A stretch of DNA of 64,000 nucleotides from assembly GCA_902785785.1 (NCBI GenBank), contig CADAAA010000002.1, positions 62,001 through 126,000 on the forward strand, given 5' to 3'. The notes below the pieces were generated by a model. That model worked only from the letters and a program-made list of their open reading frames with translations. It was not told the DNA's origin and did not search any database. Of the stretch, positions 33,312 to 42,977 are shown one piece after another (the stretch's first letter is position 1; the number at the start of each line of letters is the position of its first letter). Source of the stretch: an uncultured Bacteroidia bacterium (lineage in GTDB: Bacteria; Bacteroidota; Bacteroidia; Bacteroidales; UBA932). The position numbers and the translations under genes are program-made.

Positions 33312-36300
33312 TTAGAATGACAGATTCAGACCGAAGACGAACTTCTTGGTCGGAGGGAAGGAACCCTTGTCAACACCCATAGCGGAGGTGGAGCCGGAGG
33401 AAGCCTCAGGATCGAATCCGGGATAGGTAGTGAAGGTGAAGTAGTCGTCAAGTGAGACATATGCCCTAGCGGAAGTGAGGGCGAGCTTCTTGGAGATGTC
33501 GCGAGGCAGGGTATAACCGAACTGTATCTGCTTGATCTTGAAGAAGGATCCGTCATAGACCTGGGCGCTGGAATGCCAGTAGGCAACCTCGTTGGTGATA
33601 CCGGCCTTAGGATGCTTCGCATCGGTGTGGCTCGGAGTCCACCTGTCCGTATAATAGATGCTGAGGTTGTTGTTCATAGGACGGTCGACGCGGTGCAGAC
33701 AGGAGACGATGTCATTGCCCTGGGTACCGGTGCCGAACACTGTCAGGTCGAAGCCCTTCCATGCGGCGTTAAGGGTGATACCGTAAGTGAAGTCAGGGAT
33801 GGCGCAGCCGATGTAGAATGCCTGGTCCGTACCGTTGATCACGCCGTCCGCCTGGATGCCTTCTGCCTCGTTCTGATAGTCTTCGAACATAGGCTCGCCG
33901 GTCTGCTTGTCAACTCCGGTGAACTTGTAACCGCGCATGTACCATACCGGATAGCCTTCCTCAAAGTAGGTGATGGGCCAGTCAAAGAAGCTGGTACCGG
34001 ACAGACGCTTGACCGAAGGATCGAGATAGGTAACCCTGTTCTTCAGCGTGGAGATGTTTCCGTTGATGGAATAGTGGAAGTCACCGATGTCGTCCCTCCA
34101 GCCGAGTTCGAGCTCGAGACCCTGATTGAGCACCTTACCGGCGTTGAGGGTGACGGAGCCCTGACCGGTCTCCATGACAGGGGTACCCCTGACGAGAAGG
34201 CCGTCGGTACGCTTGTCATACCAGTCGAGGGTAGCGGTGAGCCTGTTGTTCAGGAAGCGTGCGTCGATACCGAAGTCATACTGGGTGGAAGTCTCCCAGG
34301 TCAGGTTCGGGTTGGCGAGTCCGTTGGGATAGGAACCGAGGGTGATGGCGTCGGAGGTATCGAAGAATGCCCATGCTCCACCGACGTTGATGGTAGAGGT
34401 GTAAGGGTATCCGCTGAGGATATTGACGTTACCGTTGCGTCCCCAGGATGCACGTAGTTTCAGGTAATTGAAGGCGCCGGAGAAGAGGCTCTTGGCGAAT
34501 TTCTCGTTGGAGATGGTCCAACCGGCGGAAATTGAAGGGAAGTAACCCCAACGGTTTTCCTTGGAGAGCTTCGAGGAGTCAAAAGCATCCGCACGGAAGT
34601 TGACCTGCACGTTGTAGCGGTTGTCGTAGCTCCAGCTGAGACGTCCGAGGTAAGCAAGGTTCCTGGAGAGGGACTCGACGCCGGAAGTGGAGTCGTTACA
34701 GTCCGTGGTCAGGTAGCTCAGGTAGCGGAAGTTGGGAGCATAGTTCCTGAGCTGGTCTCCGGAACCGGTCACATAGTTGGAACTTCTCTCCATGAAGGAC
34801 ATACCGATCATGGCGCCGAAAGTATTCTTGCCGACATTGAAAGAGTAGTTGGCGAAGTTCTCCCACTCGTAATTCAGGGTGTTCCTGGCAGTGGCGGAGA
34901 GGCTGTAAGTATCACTCTTGTTCTGGCCGTTGGCATAGAACGGGAAGCTGTAGCTGCTGCTGTTGTTGAAGCCGAACTGATAGCCGAAACGGGAGGTGAC
35001 AACGAGGTTCTTGATAGGAGTGAAGTTGGCGTAGAGGGTTCCTCTGGCAGTCATTCCGTTGCTCGTGTCGTCATGGTTGTCCCTCTGTACGAACGGGTGG
35101 GTCTGCTCGGACTCCGCGATCAGGGAGATACCGTAGTAGTCGCCGTTTTCATCGGTGAGATACTTGCGGCCTTTCGCGATGTTGGCGAGATAGGTGGCGG
35201 GAAGATTGTTCGGGCTGTAAACGTTAGGAGTGAGAGGGTCAAGGTTGAGCACAGAGGTGATCAGGGATCCGTACTCCGAATTTTCGGAAACGTTCTTGAC
35301 CTCCCTCTTCTCGAAGGAAGAGTTGATACCCACGGTGAGCCAGGACTTTACCTTGTATTCGGCATTGATCTGGGCAGTGAGACGCTTGAAGATATCGGAC
35401 TGTCCCCTGACGATACCGTCCTGGTCGAGGTAAGTGATCGAGGTGAAAAGGCTGCCCTTGTCGTTGCCTCCCTGGAATCCTACGGTGTAACGCTGCGTAG
35501 GGCTGGGGGTGAAAGCAACCTTGGACCAGTTGGTGTCAGTCTTGCCGTCCCACAGGGCGCGGGCGGCATCGGTGAGGAAGCCCGCCTCGGTCATGTAGTT
35601 GACATACTGTTCGGCGTTCATGACCTCGGGAATCTTCGCGAGTGAGTTGAGGGTGTACTGGGCATCGAAGAATACCCTGCCGTCCCTGGAGCTCGATCCG
35701 GACTTGGTGGTGATGAGGATGACACCGTTTCCTGCCTGGGCACCGTAGATGGCAGCCGAAGCGGCATCCTTGAGGACCTCGATGGATTCGATGAGGTTAG
35801 GATCGAGATAGTCGATACTGGAGACCGTTAGACCGTCGACGATGATGAGCGGGTCGGAAGCGGAGTTGGAGGAATAACCTCTCACTCGGATGGTACCGCT
35901 CGATCCCGGGGCTGCGGAGGTCTGGATGATCTGCACACCGGATGTCTTTCCCTGGAGGGCCTGGGCGGCATCATTGGTGGAACGGTTCTCCATATCCTCG
36001 GCCTTGACCTGTGAGATGGCTCCGGTGACGTCGCTCTTGCGTTGTACACCGTAACCGATAACAACCGTTTCCTCGATGAATTCGTTGTCCTCCTCGAGGA
36101 TGATGCGGTAAGAGCTCTGTGATCCGACTACGAAGGTCTCAGTCTTGTAGCCGATGCAGGACACACTCAAATTGGCGTTGTTGGGAACGCTTAAAGAGAA
36201 AGCACCGTTCACGTCCGTGACGGTTCCAAGGCGGGAATTGCCGATCACCATCACGGATGCTCCGATGATCGGTTGTCCATCTTGATCAACGACTGTTCCG

Positions 36301-36398
36301 CTGATCGGACGGTTCTGGGCATAGCCCGTCGCACCTGCAAGCCAAAGAATTGACATCAGGGCGAAAACCGCCACTTTCTGGAAAACTTTACCTGTCAT
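33312..36398 (-). CDS. SusC/RagA-family TonB-linked outer membrane receptor (susC1)
   Basis: 1028 residues. Signal peptide ends near TGYAQ. CarboxypepD_reg-like domain (ISGTVVDQDGQPIIGASVM), TonB-box-type EETVVIGYGVQRK, plug (LQGKTSGVQIIQT, EVLKDAASAAIYGAQAGNG) and barrel ending KKFVFGLNLSF. The first ~230 residues are nearly identical to susC3 (43055) and the rest is clearly homologous, so these are duplicated genes; the DNA also shares identical stretches of 20-30 bases. The two copies point away from each other with addAB between. First gene of a two-gene operon with susD1. Confidence 0.94.
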   Translation of the reverse strand: MTGKVFQKVAVFALMSILWLAGATGYAQNRPISGTVVDQDGQPIIGASVMVIGNSRLGTVTDVNGAFSLSVPNNANLSVSCIGYKTETFVVGSQSSYRIILEEDNEFIEETVVIGYGVQRKSDVTGAISQVKAEDMENRSTNDAAQALQGKTSGVQIIQTSAAPGSSGTIRVRGYSSNSASDPLIIVDGLTVSSIDYLDPNLIESIEVLKDAASAAIYGAQAGNGVILITTKSGSSSRDGRVFFDAQYTLNSLAKIPEVMNAEQYVNYMTEAGFLTDAARALWDGKTDTNWSKVAFTPSPTQRYTVGFQGGNDKGSLFTSITYLDQDGIVRGQSDIFKRLTAQINAEYKVKSWLTVGINSSFEKREVKNVSENSEYGSLITSVLNLDPLTPNVYSPNNLPATYLANIAKGRKYLTDENGDYYGISLIAESEQTHPFVQRDNHDDTSNGMTARGTLYANFTPIKNLVVTSRFGYQFGFNNSSSYSFPFYANGQNKSDTYSLSATARNTLNYEWENFANYSFNVGKNTFGAMIGMSFMERSSNYVTGSGDQLRNYAPNFRYLSYLTTDCNDSTSGVESLSRNLAYLGRLSWSYDNRYNVQVNFRADAFDSSKLSKENRWGYFPSISAGWTISNEKFAKSLFSGAFNYLKLRASWGRNGNVNILSGYPYTSTINVGGAWAFFDTSDAITLGSYPNGLANPNLTWETSTQYDFGIDARFLNNRLTATLDWYDKRTDGLLVRGTPVMETGQGSVTLNAGKVLNQGLELELGWRDDIGDFHYSINGNISTLKNRVTYLDPSVKRLSGTSFFDWPITYFEEGYPVWYMRGYKFTGVDKQTGEPMFEDYQNEAEGIQADGVINGTDQAFYIGCAIPDFTYGITLNAAWKGFDLTVFGTGTQGNDIVSCLHRVDRPMNNNLSIYYTDRWTPSHTDAKHPKAGITNEVAYWHSSAQVYDGSFFKIKQIQFGYTLPRDISKKLALTSARAYVSLDDYFTFTTYPGFDPEASSGSTSAMGVDKGSFPPTKKFVFGLNLSF

Positions 36399-36498
36399 AC
36401 AATCAGTTATTAAATAATGGTTAGGAAAATGTCTAACAGGCTGGAGTCTTTCCGGACTCCGCCACGCTGATTGTAGACGAGTTTTAGTTTACTTTCTA

Positions 36499-36506
36499 CA
36501 AATTTA
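36499..36506 (-). promoter_or_regulatory. -7 box of susC1
   Basis: The minus strand reads TAAATTTG, an exact TAnnTTTG match, about 100 bases before the susC1 ATG. The long leader contains a hairpin (GGAGTC / GACTCC, 36443-36460) and the motif TAACCATT shared with the susC3 leader. No good -33 TTG is seen. Confidence 0.55.
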
Positions 36507-36609
36507 ATAAATATTCTGTGAAAAAGAATTAATTTAATTTAAGAATTTTCGTTAATAAACTGAAGAATTCGATAAAAGACTGATAATGGATAGCTTTCGA
36601 GGGAGGGTA

Positions 36610-36748
36610 ATAAAAGAAATGGGGAAAATCTCACGACTTTCCCCACCCTGATAACTAAACTCTTTTAATCGCCTTTAACCATTAGCGATCTGTCTTAAAT
36701 CAGCGTTCTTTGGAATCTTCCGAAACTGAAGGCAGTTTCGTCGGACTC
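36610..36748 (-). ncRNA. Candidate small RNA between addA and susC1
   Basis: About 140 bases on the minus strand with three parts. First is a 5' hairpin CGAAACTG-cctt-CAGTTTCG (36740-36721). Then comes a less structured middle containing AATGGTTAAAGG (36683-36672) and GAGTTTAGTT (36662-36653). Last is a 3' hairpin GGGGAAA...TTTCCCC (36644-36621) followed by ATTTCTTTTATTA. A promoter lies just upstream (36754-36784). The two middle motifs are exact reverse complements of the susC3 leader (43038-43049 and 43022-43031). No matching Rfam family was recognised by eye. The sequence could instead be a relic of a lost plus-strand susC leader. The rest of 36399-36876 holds no gene. Confidence 0.5.
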
Positions 36749-36753
36749 CGGTG

Positions 36754-36784
36754 CAAAGAAACTTTTCCAAACTGTTACGGTCAA
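36754..36784 (-). promoter_or_regulatory. Probable promoter of the candidate small RNA
   Basis: On the minus strand TTG (36784-36782), 20 bases, then TTTCTTTG (36761-36754), one mismatch from TAnnTTTG. Predicted start is near 36748. Confidence 0.5.
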
Positions 36785-36876
36785 TGCCGAAATTGGTAAA
36801 CGCTGAAAAAACAGTGAATTGGTTACGAAAGCGACAATATTTTTACCAGAATGGGAAAAACAATGTTGAAAAAGAG

Positions 36877-39800
36877 TCAAATATCTTCGATCACTCCATC
36901 ATGAAGATACCAGATATGTCCTGATACGGCAGGGTATCCCATCTGTCTGTAGAGCCGGATATAGCGCTGTAGCTGACGGGTGTATCCTTTGTCCTGTTCA
37001 CCTGTCTTGTAGTCGATGATGATCGTCCTGTCGGGCAGTGCGACTACACGGTCCGGGCGATGCTCGCTGCCGTTGGTGTCGAAAACGCTGCGTTCATTGA
37101 ACACGGCCGAACCGTCCTCCGGGAACCATCCGCGCTCTGCAACGGAAGCGATGCGCTCCTGCAGGAGCGCGAAGTCCTCCTCTCCTTCCTTCGCGGTAAG
37201 CCTGCCGTCACGGACAGCGGCATCGACGGCACCTCTGAGGTCCTTCGGAGCGCGCACGGAGGCAAGTATATCGTGAAGGACTATGCCACCAAGACGTTTG
37301 GAGGCCATAGTCCCTACACTCCCTTCCGGAGAGAAGAAATCAGCCGCATCTGTACTGAGCCTGAGCCGGCCGTCCAGCGGATATGAGCGGAAAGCGGTTG
37401 GAAATCCGGCCTCTTCCATCCGGACTTTGCGTTCCATACGTGTGAAGTCATAAGGAGTACCGTATTCGAATACTTCCGCATCGCCTTCGGTGGAAAGCTT
37501 CTCCTGCAAGAGGGGCGATGTGCCGGCAAATGCCCGGAGCACCTGTGAGAAGTCCTTGGCGTCACCTTTTAACGAAGATTTGCAGGATATGACATGAAGG
37601 GACTTCTTCGCGCGCGTGAGCGCGACATAGAAGGTGTTTATGTTGTCCACAGCCTGGAGTGAGCGCTCCCTCTCGTAGTCTCCCGCGAAAGCGGTGTCCG
37701 CCGCCTTTGAAGACAGGCGGACGGGGAAAATGGAGGAGGACGCCTCGGGAAAGGCGTCCGACGCTCCGTCGGGCCTGCACCAGTGCCAGCCTTCCTTGTA
37801 GAATCCGACTTTCTCGGCATAAGGGAATATGACATGGGGGAACTCCAACCCTTTGGACTTGTGTATGGTCATGATCCTGACGGAGTCGCCGGTAGAGGGG
37901 GAACTCAGGCACGGGTCATTGCCTTCCTCATTCCAGTCCTTGAGAAAGCGCTGCAGGCTGTTGCCGCCCTTGGCGCACCAGTCCTGAAGATAGTCCAGGA
38001 ATGACTGGATGTACAGGGATTCGCCCTCGAAGCCGGAGGGATCCCTGTCCTGCATTTCGCGCAGCAGTCCTTCGCACAGGTCAACCAGAGAGTGGTATTG
38101 CTCCGGTACAGTTATGTTGAGCGACGAAGCCAGGTAGCTGCTGACAGTATCGTCTGGATTCTCCACGCATGAAAGCAGGGAGACGAGGCGGCGCACTGTC
38201 ACCGATGACTTCAGCGCGAGCGAGTCGTCGCTGATGACGGGGATGCCGGCTTCCATGAGATAAGCTGCGACACGGCCTCCTTCAGCGTTGTTGCGCACGA
38301 GGACGGCGATATCCCCATATCCGGCTCCGGCCTCCCTTGCCTCGGAGATGCTTTCGAGCACCATGCGGTCCTCATCCCCGGCATCGCAGAAAGTCAACCT
38401 GACATATCCTTCCTGAGGGTCGTCCGACTTGACTTCCTGCTCGACATCGGAATAGATTTCACTCGCCCCTATGGCTGCCGCAGCATGGGTGAAGAATGCG
38501 CTGTTGAAGCGGACTATGGCTCCGCAGCTGCGCCAGTTGGAGTCAAGCGGCTTGACTGACGAAAGTGGGAACTGTTCGGTAAGGCGGCTGGCCAGGAGGT
38601 TCCAGTCGGAACCTCGCCAGCGGTATATGCTCTGCTTGACATCTCCCACGACGAGGTTGGTACGTCCAGAAGCGTCGCTTTCGCGCAGCAGCGGCAGGAA
38701 ATTCTGCCACTGTATGGTGGACGTGTCCTGGAACTCGTCCAGCAGGAAACTCTCGAAACGGACGCCCATCTTCTCATAGACGAAGGGGGCGTCGCTTCCG
38801 TCGATGATGTCCCGCAGGAGGGTATTGGAGTCATCCAGACCCAAAACGTTCTTTTCCTTGAGCAGCGCATCGAACTCGCGGTAGAAATCGACTGCCAGGC
38901 GCAGGCCGAAAGTCTGTTCCTTGATGAGTACTGCGGTGTTGTAGCGTTTGAGGGGCAGGTCGAACAATGCGCAGAAAGTGTCCAGGGGACCTTCCAGCAA
39001 GCCCTGGACCCGCGGCAGGAAGCTGGGTGCCTTGGTTTTGGAGAACCATGATTCGGAATCGGCAGCGTTGCGGAAAAACGTCGCCGACGGTTTTGTGACG
39101 GGCTTGCCCGGCTCCAGGGAGACATAATCCTGCACTTTGGACAGGAAACCCCGGTTGGTCTCTGAGAGCGGGACACCGGCCTGGTCCATGACTTCGATGA
39201 CGGCTTCCGCAGCTTTTTTCAATGCCATGGGGAACTCGGAGATGATCCTGTCGCATTCGGCCCGTGCCGCCGCGAGCCTTTCTTCGGAGAAGGCCGTCGC
39301 CGCGTCGATGCCCATCGACTCCGAGCGCTCGCGGCGCTCTTCGTTCTTGAGCTTCTCCGCCATGTCGTACAGGCCACGCTCGAGGTTGACCCTCCGTCCC
39401 AGGCGAAGCTGCTCCATGACTCCTTCGTTGAGGCGCCCGATGAGTTCGGTGGACTCCTCTGTTAGGGAATCGAGTATGCGGTCAACAGACTCGTGGACCA
39501 GCGAATCACGGTCAAGTTCCACTTGATACGATGCAAACTGCCCGATCTCGCGGGAAAACGCCTTGAGTGTCATCTGGAAGAACTTGTCGATTGTGCTCAC
39601 ATAGAAGGAACCGTAGTCGTGGAGGATATCGACAAGGATCTGTTCAGCACGGGCTTTCAAAGCTTTCGCATCCGGACAAAGGGCCGGGATGAAATCGTCG
39701 AAATAAGGAGACTTCTCCGGATTCGATGCGAGTGTGCCGAGCTCGAGGAGGATGCGTGACTTCATCTCCGCCGTGGCCTTGTTAGTGAAAGTAACGGCGA

Positions 39801-39912
39801 GGATATGGCGGTATGCATACCTGTCAGCGTTTTCCAGCAATATTGAGATGTACTCCTTGGCGAGGTTGTAGGTCTTGCCTGAACCCGCGGAGGCTTTGAG
39901 TATCTTGATCAT
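36877..39912 (-). CDS. AddA/RecB-like UvrD-type helicase-nuclease
   Basis: 1011 residues. It starts with Walker A KASAGSGKTYNLAKE (residues ~5-19) and helicase motif VTFTNKATAEMK, continues with DEFQDTS (Walker B), NWRSCGAIV and VTRAKKSLHV-type helicase motifs, and ends with a RecB-family nuclease motif IIDYKTGEQ. Together with the next-upstream gene it forms an AddAB-type complex that resects double-strand breaks for recombination. It overlaps addB by ATGA. It is shorter than Bacillus AddA (~1230). It lies between two divergent, nearly duplicate susCD pairs. Confidence 0.9.
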   Translation of the reverse strand: MIKILKASAGSGKTYNLAKEYISILLENADRYAYRHILAVTFTNKATAEMKSRILLELGTLASNPEKSPYFDDFIPALCPDAKALKARAEQILVDILHDYGSFYVSTIDKFFQMTLKAFSREIGQFASYQVELDRDSLVHESVDRILDSLTEESTELIGRLNEGVMEQLRLGRRVNLERGLYDMAEKLKNEERRERSESMGIDAATAFSEERLAAARAECDRIISEFPMALKKAAEAVIEVMDQAGVPLSETNRGFLSKVQDYVSLEPGKPVTKPSATFFRNAADSESWFSKTKAPSFLPRVQGLLEGPLDTFCALFDLPLKRYNTAVLIKEQTFGLRLAVDFYREFDALLKEKNVLGLDDSNTLLRDIIDGSDAPFVYEKMGVRFESFLLDEFQDTSTIQWQNFLPLLRESDASGRTNLVVGDVKQSIYRWRGSDWNLLASRLTEQFPLSSVKPLDSNWRSCGAIVRFNSAFFTHAAAAIGASEIYSDVEQEVKSDDPQEGYVRLTFCDAGDEDRMVLESISEAREAGAGYGDIAVLVRNNAEGGRVAAYLMEAGIPVISDDSLALKSSVTVRRLVSLLSCVENPDDTVSSYLASSLNITVPEQYHSLVDLCEGLLREMQDRDPSGFEGESLYIQSFLDYLQDWCAKGGNSLQRFLKDWNEEGNDPCLSSPSTGDSVRIMTIHKSKGLEFPHVIFPYAEKVGFYKEGWHWCRPDGASDAFPEASSSIFPVRLSSKAADTAFAGDYERERSLQAVDNINTFYVALTRAKKSLHVISCKSSLKGDAKDFSQVLRAFAGTSPLLQEKLSTEGDAEVFEYGTPYDFTRMERKVRMEEAGFPTAFRSYPLDGRLRLSTDAADFFSPEGSVGTMASKRLGGIVLHDILASVRAPKDLRGAVDAAVRDGRLTAKEGEEDFALLQERIASVAERGWFPEDGSAVFNERSVFDTNGSEHRPDRVVALPDRTIIIDYKTGEQDKGYTRQLQRYIRLYRQMGYPAVSGHIWYLHDGVIEDI

Positions 39913-42836
39913 CGGCCGCAGATGGTTTTGAAATCACAATGGGAACAGGTCTTGGCATCTGCGGTGCGTGAAAACGGCACCGAGGTGTCGGAAATCTCCC
40001 GGAGCATATCCGATAGCCGCTCCTTCATGAGCGAGGTGAACACGGGACTGGCGGGAATGGACTGCACGGGCGAAACGAACAGTTTCGCCGGTGCATATAC
40101 GGCATTGGAGATGGCCGTCCCTCCGGCATCTTTCTCCACGAACAGGTCGTACAGGAACATCTGGAGGGCGATCTTCGGCCTTTTGGCGTTGTCCGGGCCG
40201 AAAATGGCATCCACGACCTCCTGAGCATTGTCGTCGAAGACATTGATGTCCTCGTCACTGACCTTGCCGGTCTTGTAATCCACGATACGGATTTCGCCGG
40301 GGGCGAAACGGTCCATCCTGTCTATGTAGCCCTTGAACCGGAAACCGTCATAGTCGAGGAAACGCTCCTGTTCGAGCCCAAGGACTTCGAAGGAATCCAT
40401 GCCGCGGGCGTCCATGCACTCCAAGTCTCGGGACAGGACCTTCATGACATACTGGAGGATGACATCCTCGAAAACGAGATTGCGCCCGCTGACCTCGAAA
40501 GTATGCAACTCTGTCATTATCAGGGAGCGGATGCGGGCTCGCAACGCGTCCGGCTTGTCCAGCCAGGAACGGATATATTCCTTTGATATATGCCGCAAGG
40601 CCCTTCCGGAATATTCCTTCATCGTTTTGCGGTCCATGGGGAAATCCGGATCCATGGCGAAAGGCCCCGTGTAGAGCGCGCACATGGTATTGTGGAAGAC
40701 ATTGCCTATCATGCCTGCATCCAGCGACTCCGCCACCTCGTCCTCGGCCTTTAGCTTCCTGACAGTGTGGAAATAGAACTTGGCAGGGCAGTACAGGTAG
40801 TTCTGGAGTGAAGATGCAGAGAGGAACGAAGAACGGATCGTCTCAACATCCTCCAGGGTCTTCGGAATGTCTCCGTTATCAGATCCTACGGATACGGCCG
40901 GTCTGGCGACATGCCTCACGATATCGGCCTTGAAGTGCAGTTCGAGCTGCTTGATATACCGGCTCTCTTCTCCGGCCCGGAGTCCCTCGGTGCGGGAGTC
41001 GTAGACCATCCATACGTTCTCCGCCCTGCGGATCATGCGGTAGAAATAGTATGCCCACACCGCATCCTGGTACTCGTAGGTGGGCAGTCCGAAGCCTTTG
41101 CGCAGTTCGGGAGGAATGAAAGAGGTTCCTGAAGACCTCCTGGGGAATACGCCCTCGCCGGAGGAAAGGATCACGAGGTTGCGGAAATCCAATGCCCTGG
41201 TCTCCAGAGGTCCCATGACCTGCAGCCCTTTGAGCGGCTCTCCGGTGAAAGGGACGGACACTGGCCCAAGTACCTGCGAGAGCAGGCGGACGAAAGTGGA
41301 GGGGAGTATGGGGAGCTCCATGTCAGCAAGCCTGTTGACTGCGAGATAGCATTCGCGTGCAAAATCCAGTTCCACCGACATGTCCGGAATGTCCTTCAGC
41401 AGGGGAGCGACAGCCTTGATCGCCTCGGTCAAGTATGAGCAGAAAGAACGGATGACGTCTGAATCCGCCCTCCTGGGGTCTTCTACGACTGGACGGAATA
41501 CAGTTTCAAGGACGGGGTCGCCGCAGAAAGACTCCTGGGATATATAATACTGTGATCCGGATTTGATTCTCGTAACGGCAGCGCGTCCTTCCTCTCCAAT
41601 AACGGACTTGAAAACGCTGTTGGAGAATATGGCGTGGACCTGACGGTGATAGAAGTACCATTTCCCATCCTTGCTGCGCAGGTGCATCTGAAGGGCGGCG
41701 GTCTCCATTAGGAATGAGTGGAACTCGCTTGCCGACATCGGATAGCCCATGGTAACGTTGATATCCCTGATCTCCGGCGGAATGGAGTTGAGAACGGGAA
41801 GAAGAAGGTTTTCATCAGGCAGAACGACTGCCGTGTCGATGCCCAAGGCGGAGATGTCGCCTCCGTGGCATCGACCGGCCAGCTCGCCAAATATGGCCGG
41901 GAGCTGCATCGCCTGTCCGACTGACGACGGTACTCCAAGCACGTCGATACGCGGTACCATCTTCCCAATGTCCTCGAGTTGGAATGCCTGAGGGAACTCC
42001 AGGAGATTGTCCTTCATGAAGAAAGATGATTTGTTTCTCGGATCACTGATCCACCCTTCGGACCAGTCCCAGCAGAAGGATGCCATCCCGGCATCCATCA
42101 TCCGGTGCAGAACCCTTCGTTCGCATTCGTTCAAAGCGTTCAGTCCGACGAATACGAAATGCTCGGTCCCAGGGAAACTGTCGGCAAATATGTCGGTCGC
42201 TGATTCGTTGCCCAGGCGCTCAGCAAGCGACCTGTACACCATGCCTTCGTATGCCTTGCCTTCGGACGAGAGTTTGGCACGGAAAGAATTGTATAGGGGC
42301 AGCAGTATATTCCAAACCTGAAGGAAGTTTGCCTTGACTCCTGAAACAGGCCCTTGAGCCGCTCCGCCTCCGCGTTTGAAATGACCGAGGAAGCGCTCCA
42401 CGGCTGCGCGTTGGTTCTCCGTCAGGTACGAGAACCCGTCCCGCATGTCTTTAAGGTCCGAAATGTTGCTGAACAGGCCGGCAGGATCGATGAGATACTT
42501 GTCCACATCGTCGAAGTCGGAAAGGAGTACATCTCCCCAGAAGATGAAATCATCCAGAGGCTCCGCGGTGGGGAATACCTTATGATAGCATTCATATAAA
42601 TCCAGGAGAAGCGTCACGCGGCCGGTGGCAGCGGCCCCGGCAGCATGGTAGAAGAAGTCGTTGACCGTAAACATGGCGGGGGATTCGAGCGGTTTTGCTC
42701 CCTCTCCCGCCACTGTCTCCGCCAGATACTTGCGGAAGAATGCCATCGACCGCCTGTTGGGGAAAACGAAACACGTCTTCCGTATGTCTCCCGCGTAGTA
42801 CCAATGCTCCGCGACCTGTCTCAAGAATGCTTTCAT
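39909..42836 (-). CDS. AddB-like PD-(D/E)XK nuclease/helicase subunit
   Basis: 975 residues from the ATG at 42836 (MKAFLRQVAEHWYY). This start is firm because the conserved motif CFVFPNRRS begins at about residue 20 and no other in-frame start precedes it except in the promoter. The helicase-like N-terminus lacks a clear Walker A lysine, as in AddB. The C-terminal nuclease has RIVDYKTGKV, and four cysteines fit the AddB iron-sulfur staple: one in LYCPAKFYF and three in CSHCDFKTIC at the end. Operon with addA. The -7 box ends 4 bases before the start codon, so the transcript is leaderless or nearly so. Confidence 0.88.
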   Translation of the reverse strand: MKAFLRQVAEHWYYAGDIRKTCFVFPNRRSMAFFRKYLAETVAGEGAKPLESPAMFTVNDFFYHAAGAAATGRVTLLLDLYECYHKVFPTAEPLDDFIFWGDVLLSDFDDVDKYLIDPAGLFSNISDLKDMRDGFSYLTENQRAAVERFLGHFKRGGGAAQGPVSGVKANFLQVWNILLPLYNSFRAKLSSEGKAYEGMVYRSLAERLGNESATDIFADSFPGTEHFVFVGLNALNECERRVLHRMMDAGMASFCWDWSEGWISDPRNKSSFFMKDNLLEFPQAFQLEDIGKMVPRIDVLGVPSSVGQAMQLPAIFGELAGRCHGGDISALGIDTAVVLPDENLLLPVLNSIPPEIRDINVTMGYPMSASEFHSFLMETAALQMHLRSKDGKWYFYHRQVHAIFSNSVFKSVIGEEGRAAVTRIKSGSQYYISQESFCGDPVLETVFRPVVEDPRRADSDVIRSFCSYLTEAIKAVAPLLKDIPDMSVELDFARECYLAVNRLADMELPILPSTFVRLLSQVLGPVSVPFTGEPLKGLQVMGPLETRALDFRNLVILSSGEGVFPRRSSGTSFIPPELRKGFGLPTYEYQDAVWAYYFYRMIRRAENVWMVYDSRTEGLRAGEESRYIKQLELHFKADIVRHVARPAVSVGSDNGDIPKTLEDVETIRSSFLSASSLQNYLYCPAKFYFHTVRKLKAEDEVAESLDAGMIGNVFHNTMCALYTGPFAMDPDFPMDRKTMKEYSGRALRHISKEYIRSWLDKPDALRARIRSLIMTELHTFEVSGRNLVFEDVILQYVMKVLSRDLECMDARGMDSFEVLGLEQERFLDYDGFRFKGYIDRMDRFAPGEIRIVDYKTGKVSDEDINVFDDNAQEVVDAIFGPDNAKRPKIALQMFLYDLFVEKDAGGTAISNAVYAPAKLFVSPVQSIPASPVFTSLMKERLSDMLREISDTSVPFSRTADAKTCSHCDFKTICGR

Positions 42837-42840
42837 ATCG

Positions 42841-42848
42841 CAAATATA
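42841..42848 (-). promoter_or_regulatory. -7 box of addB-addA, directly before the start codon
   Basis: The minus strand reads TATATTTG, an exact match, and ATG 42836 follows after 4 bases. Transcription should begin at or within a few bases of the start codon. Confidence 0.65.
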
Positions 42849-42912
42849 CCTAAAGCTTGTGCCATTCTGGCGCATTTCCAGCATTAAATTCCTCCTTTTT
42901 TATATGAATTCA

Positions 42913-42957
42913 GTTTTTTATAAACTCCGCCTGTCCTGTTTTCGGTTTATAAAAAAC
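42913..42957. repeat. 13-bp perfect inverted repeat upstream of susC3
   Basis: GTTTTTTATAAAC (42913-42925) and GTTTATAAAAAAC (42945-42957) are exact reverse complements with a 19-base spacer. They lie between the addB and susC3 promoters. The spacing (centres 32 bases apart, about three helical turns) suits a dimeric regulator. Neither arm is followed by a T tract that would make a terminator. Confidence 0.55.
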
Positions 42958-42960
42958 AAA

Positions 42961-42977
42961 ACGACAAACATTGTCGT
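42961..42977. repeat. 7-bp inverted repeat overlapping the susC3 -33 region
   Basis: ACGACAA-ACA-TTGTCGT is a perfect inverted repeat. Its right arm contains the TTG (42971-42973) that would be the -33 box of susC3. Confidence 0.4.

Noticed and set aside
36653..36683. Start of another, undetected susC gene on the plus strand
   Set aside because: The leader-like sequence is not followed by an ATG, a signal peptide or any SusC-like coding sequence before the addA 3' end.
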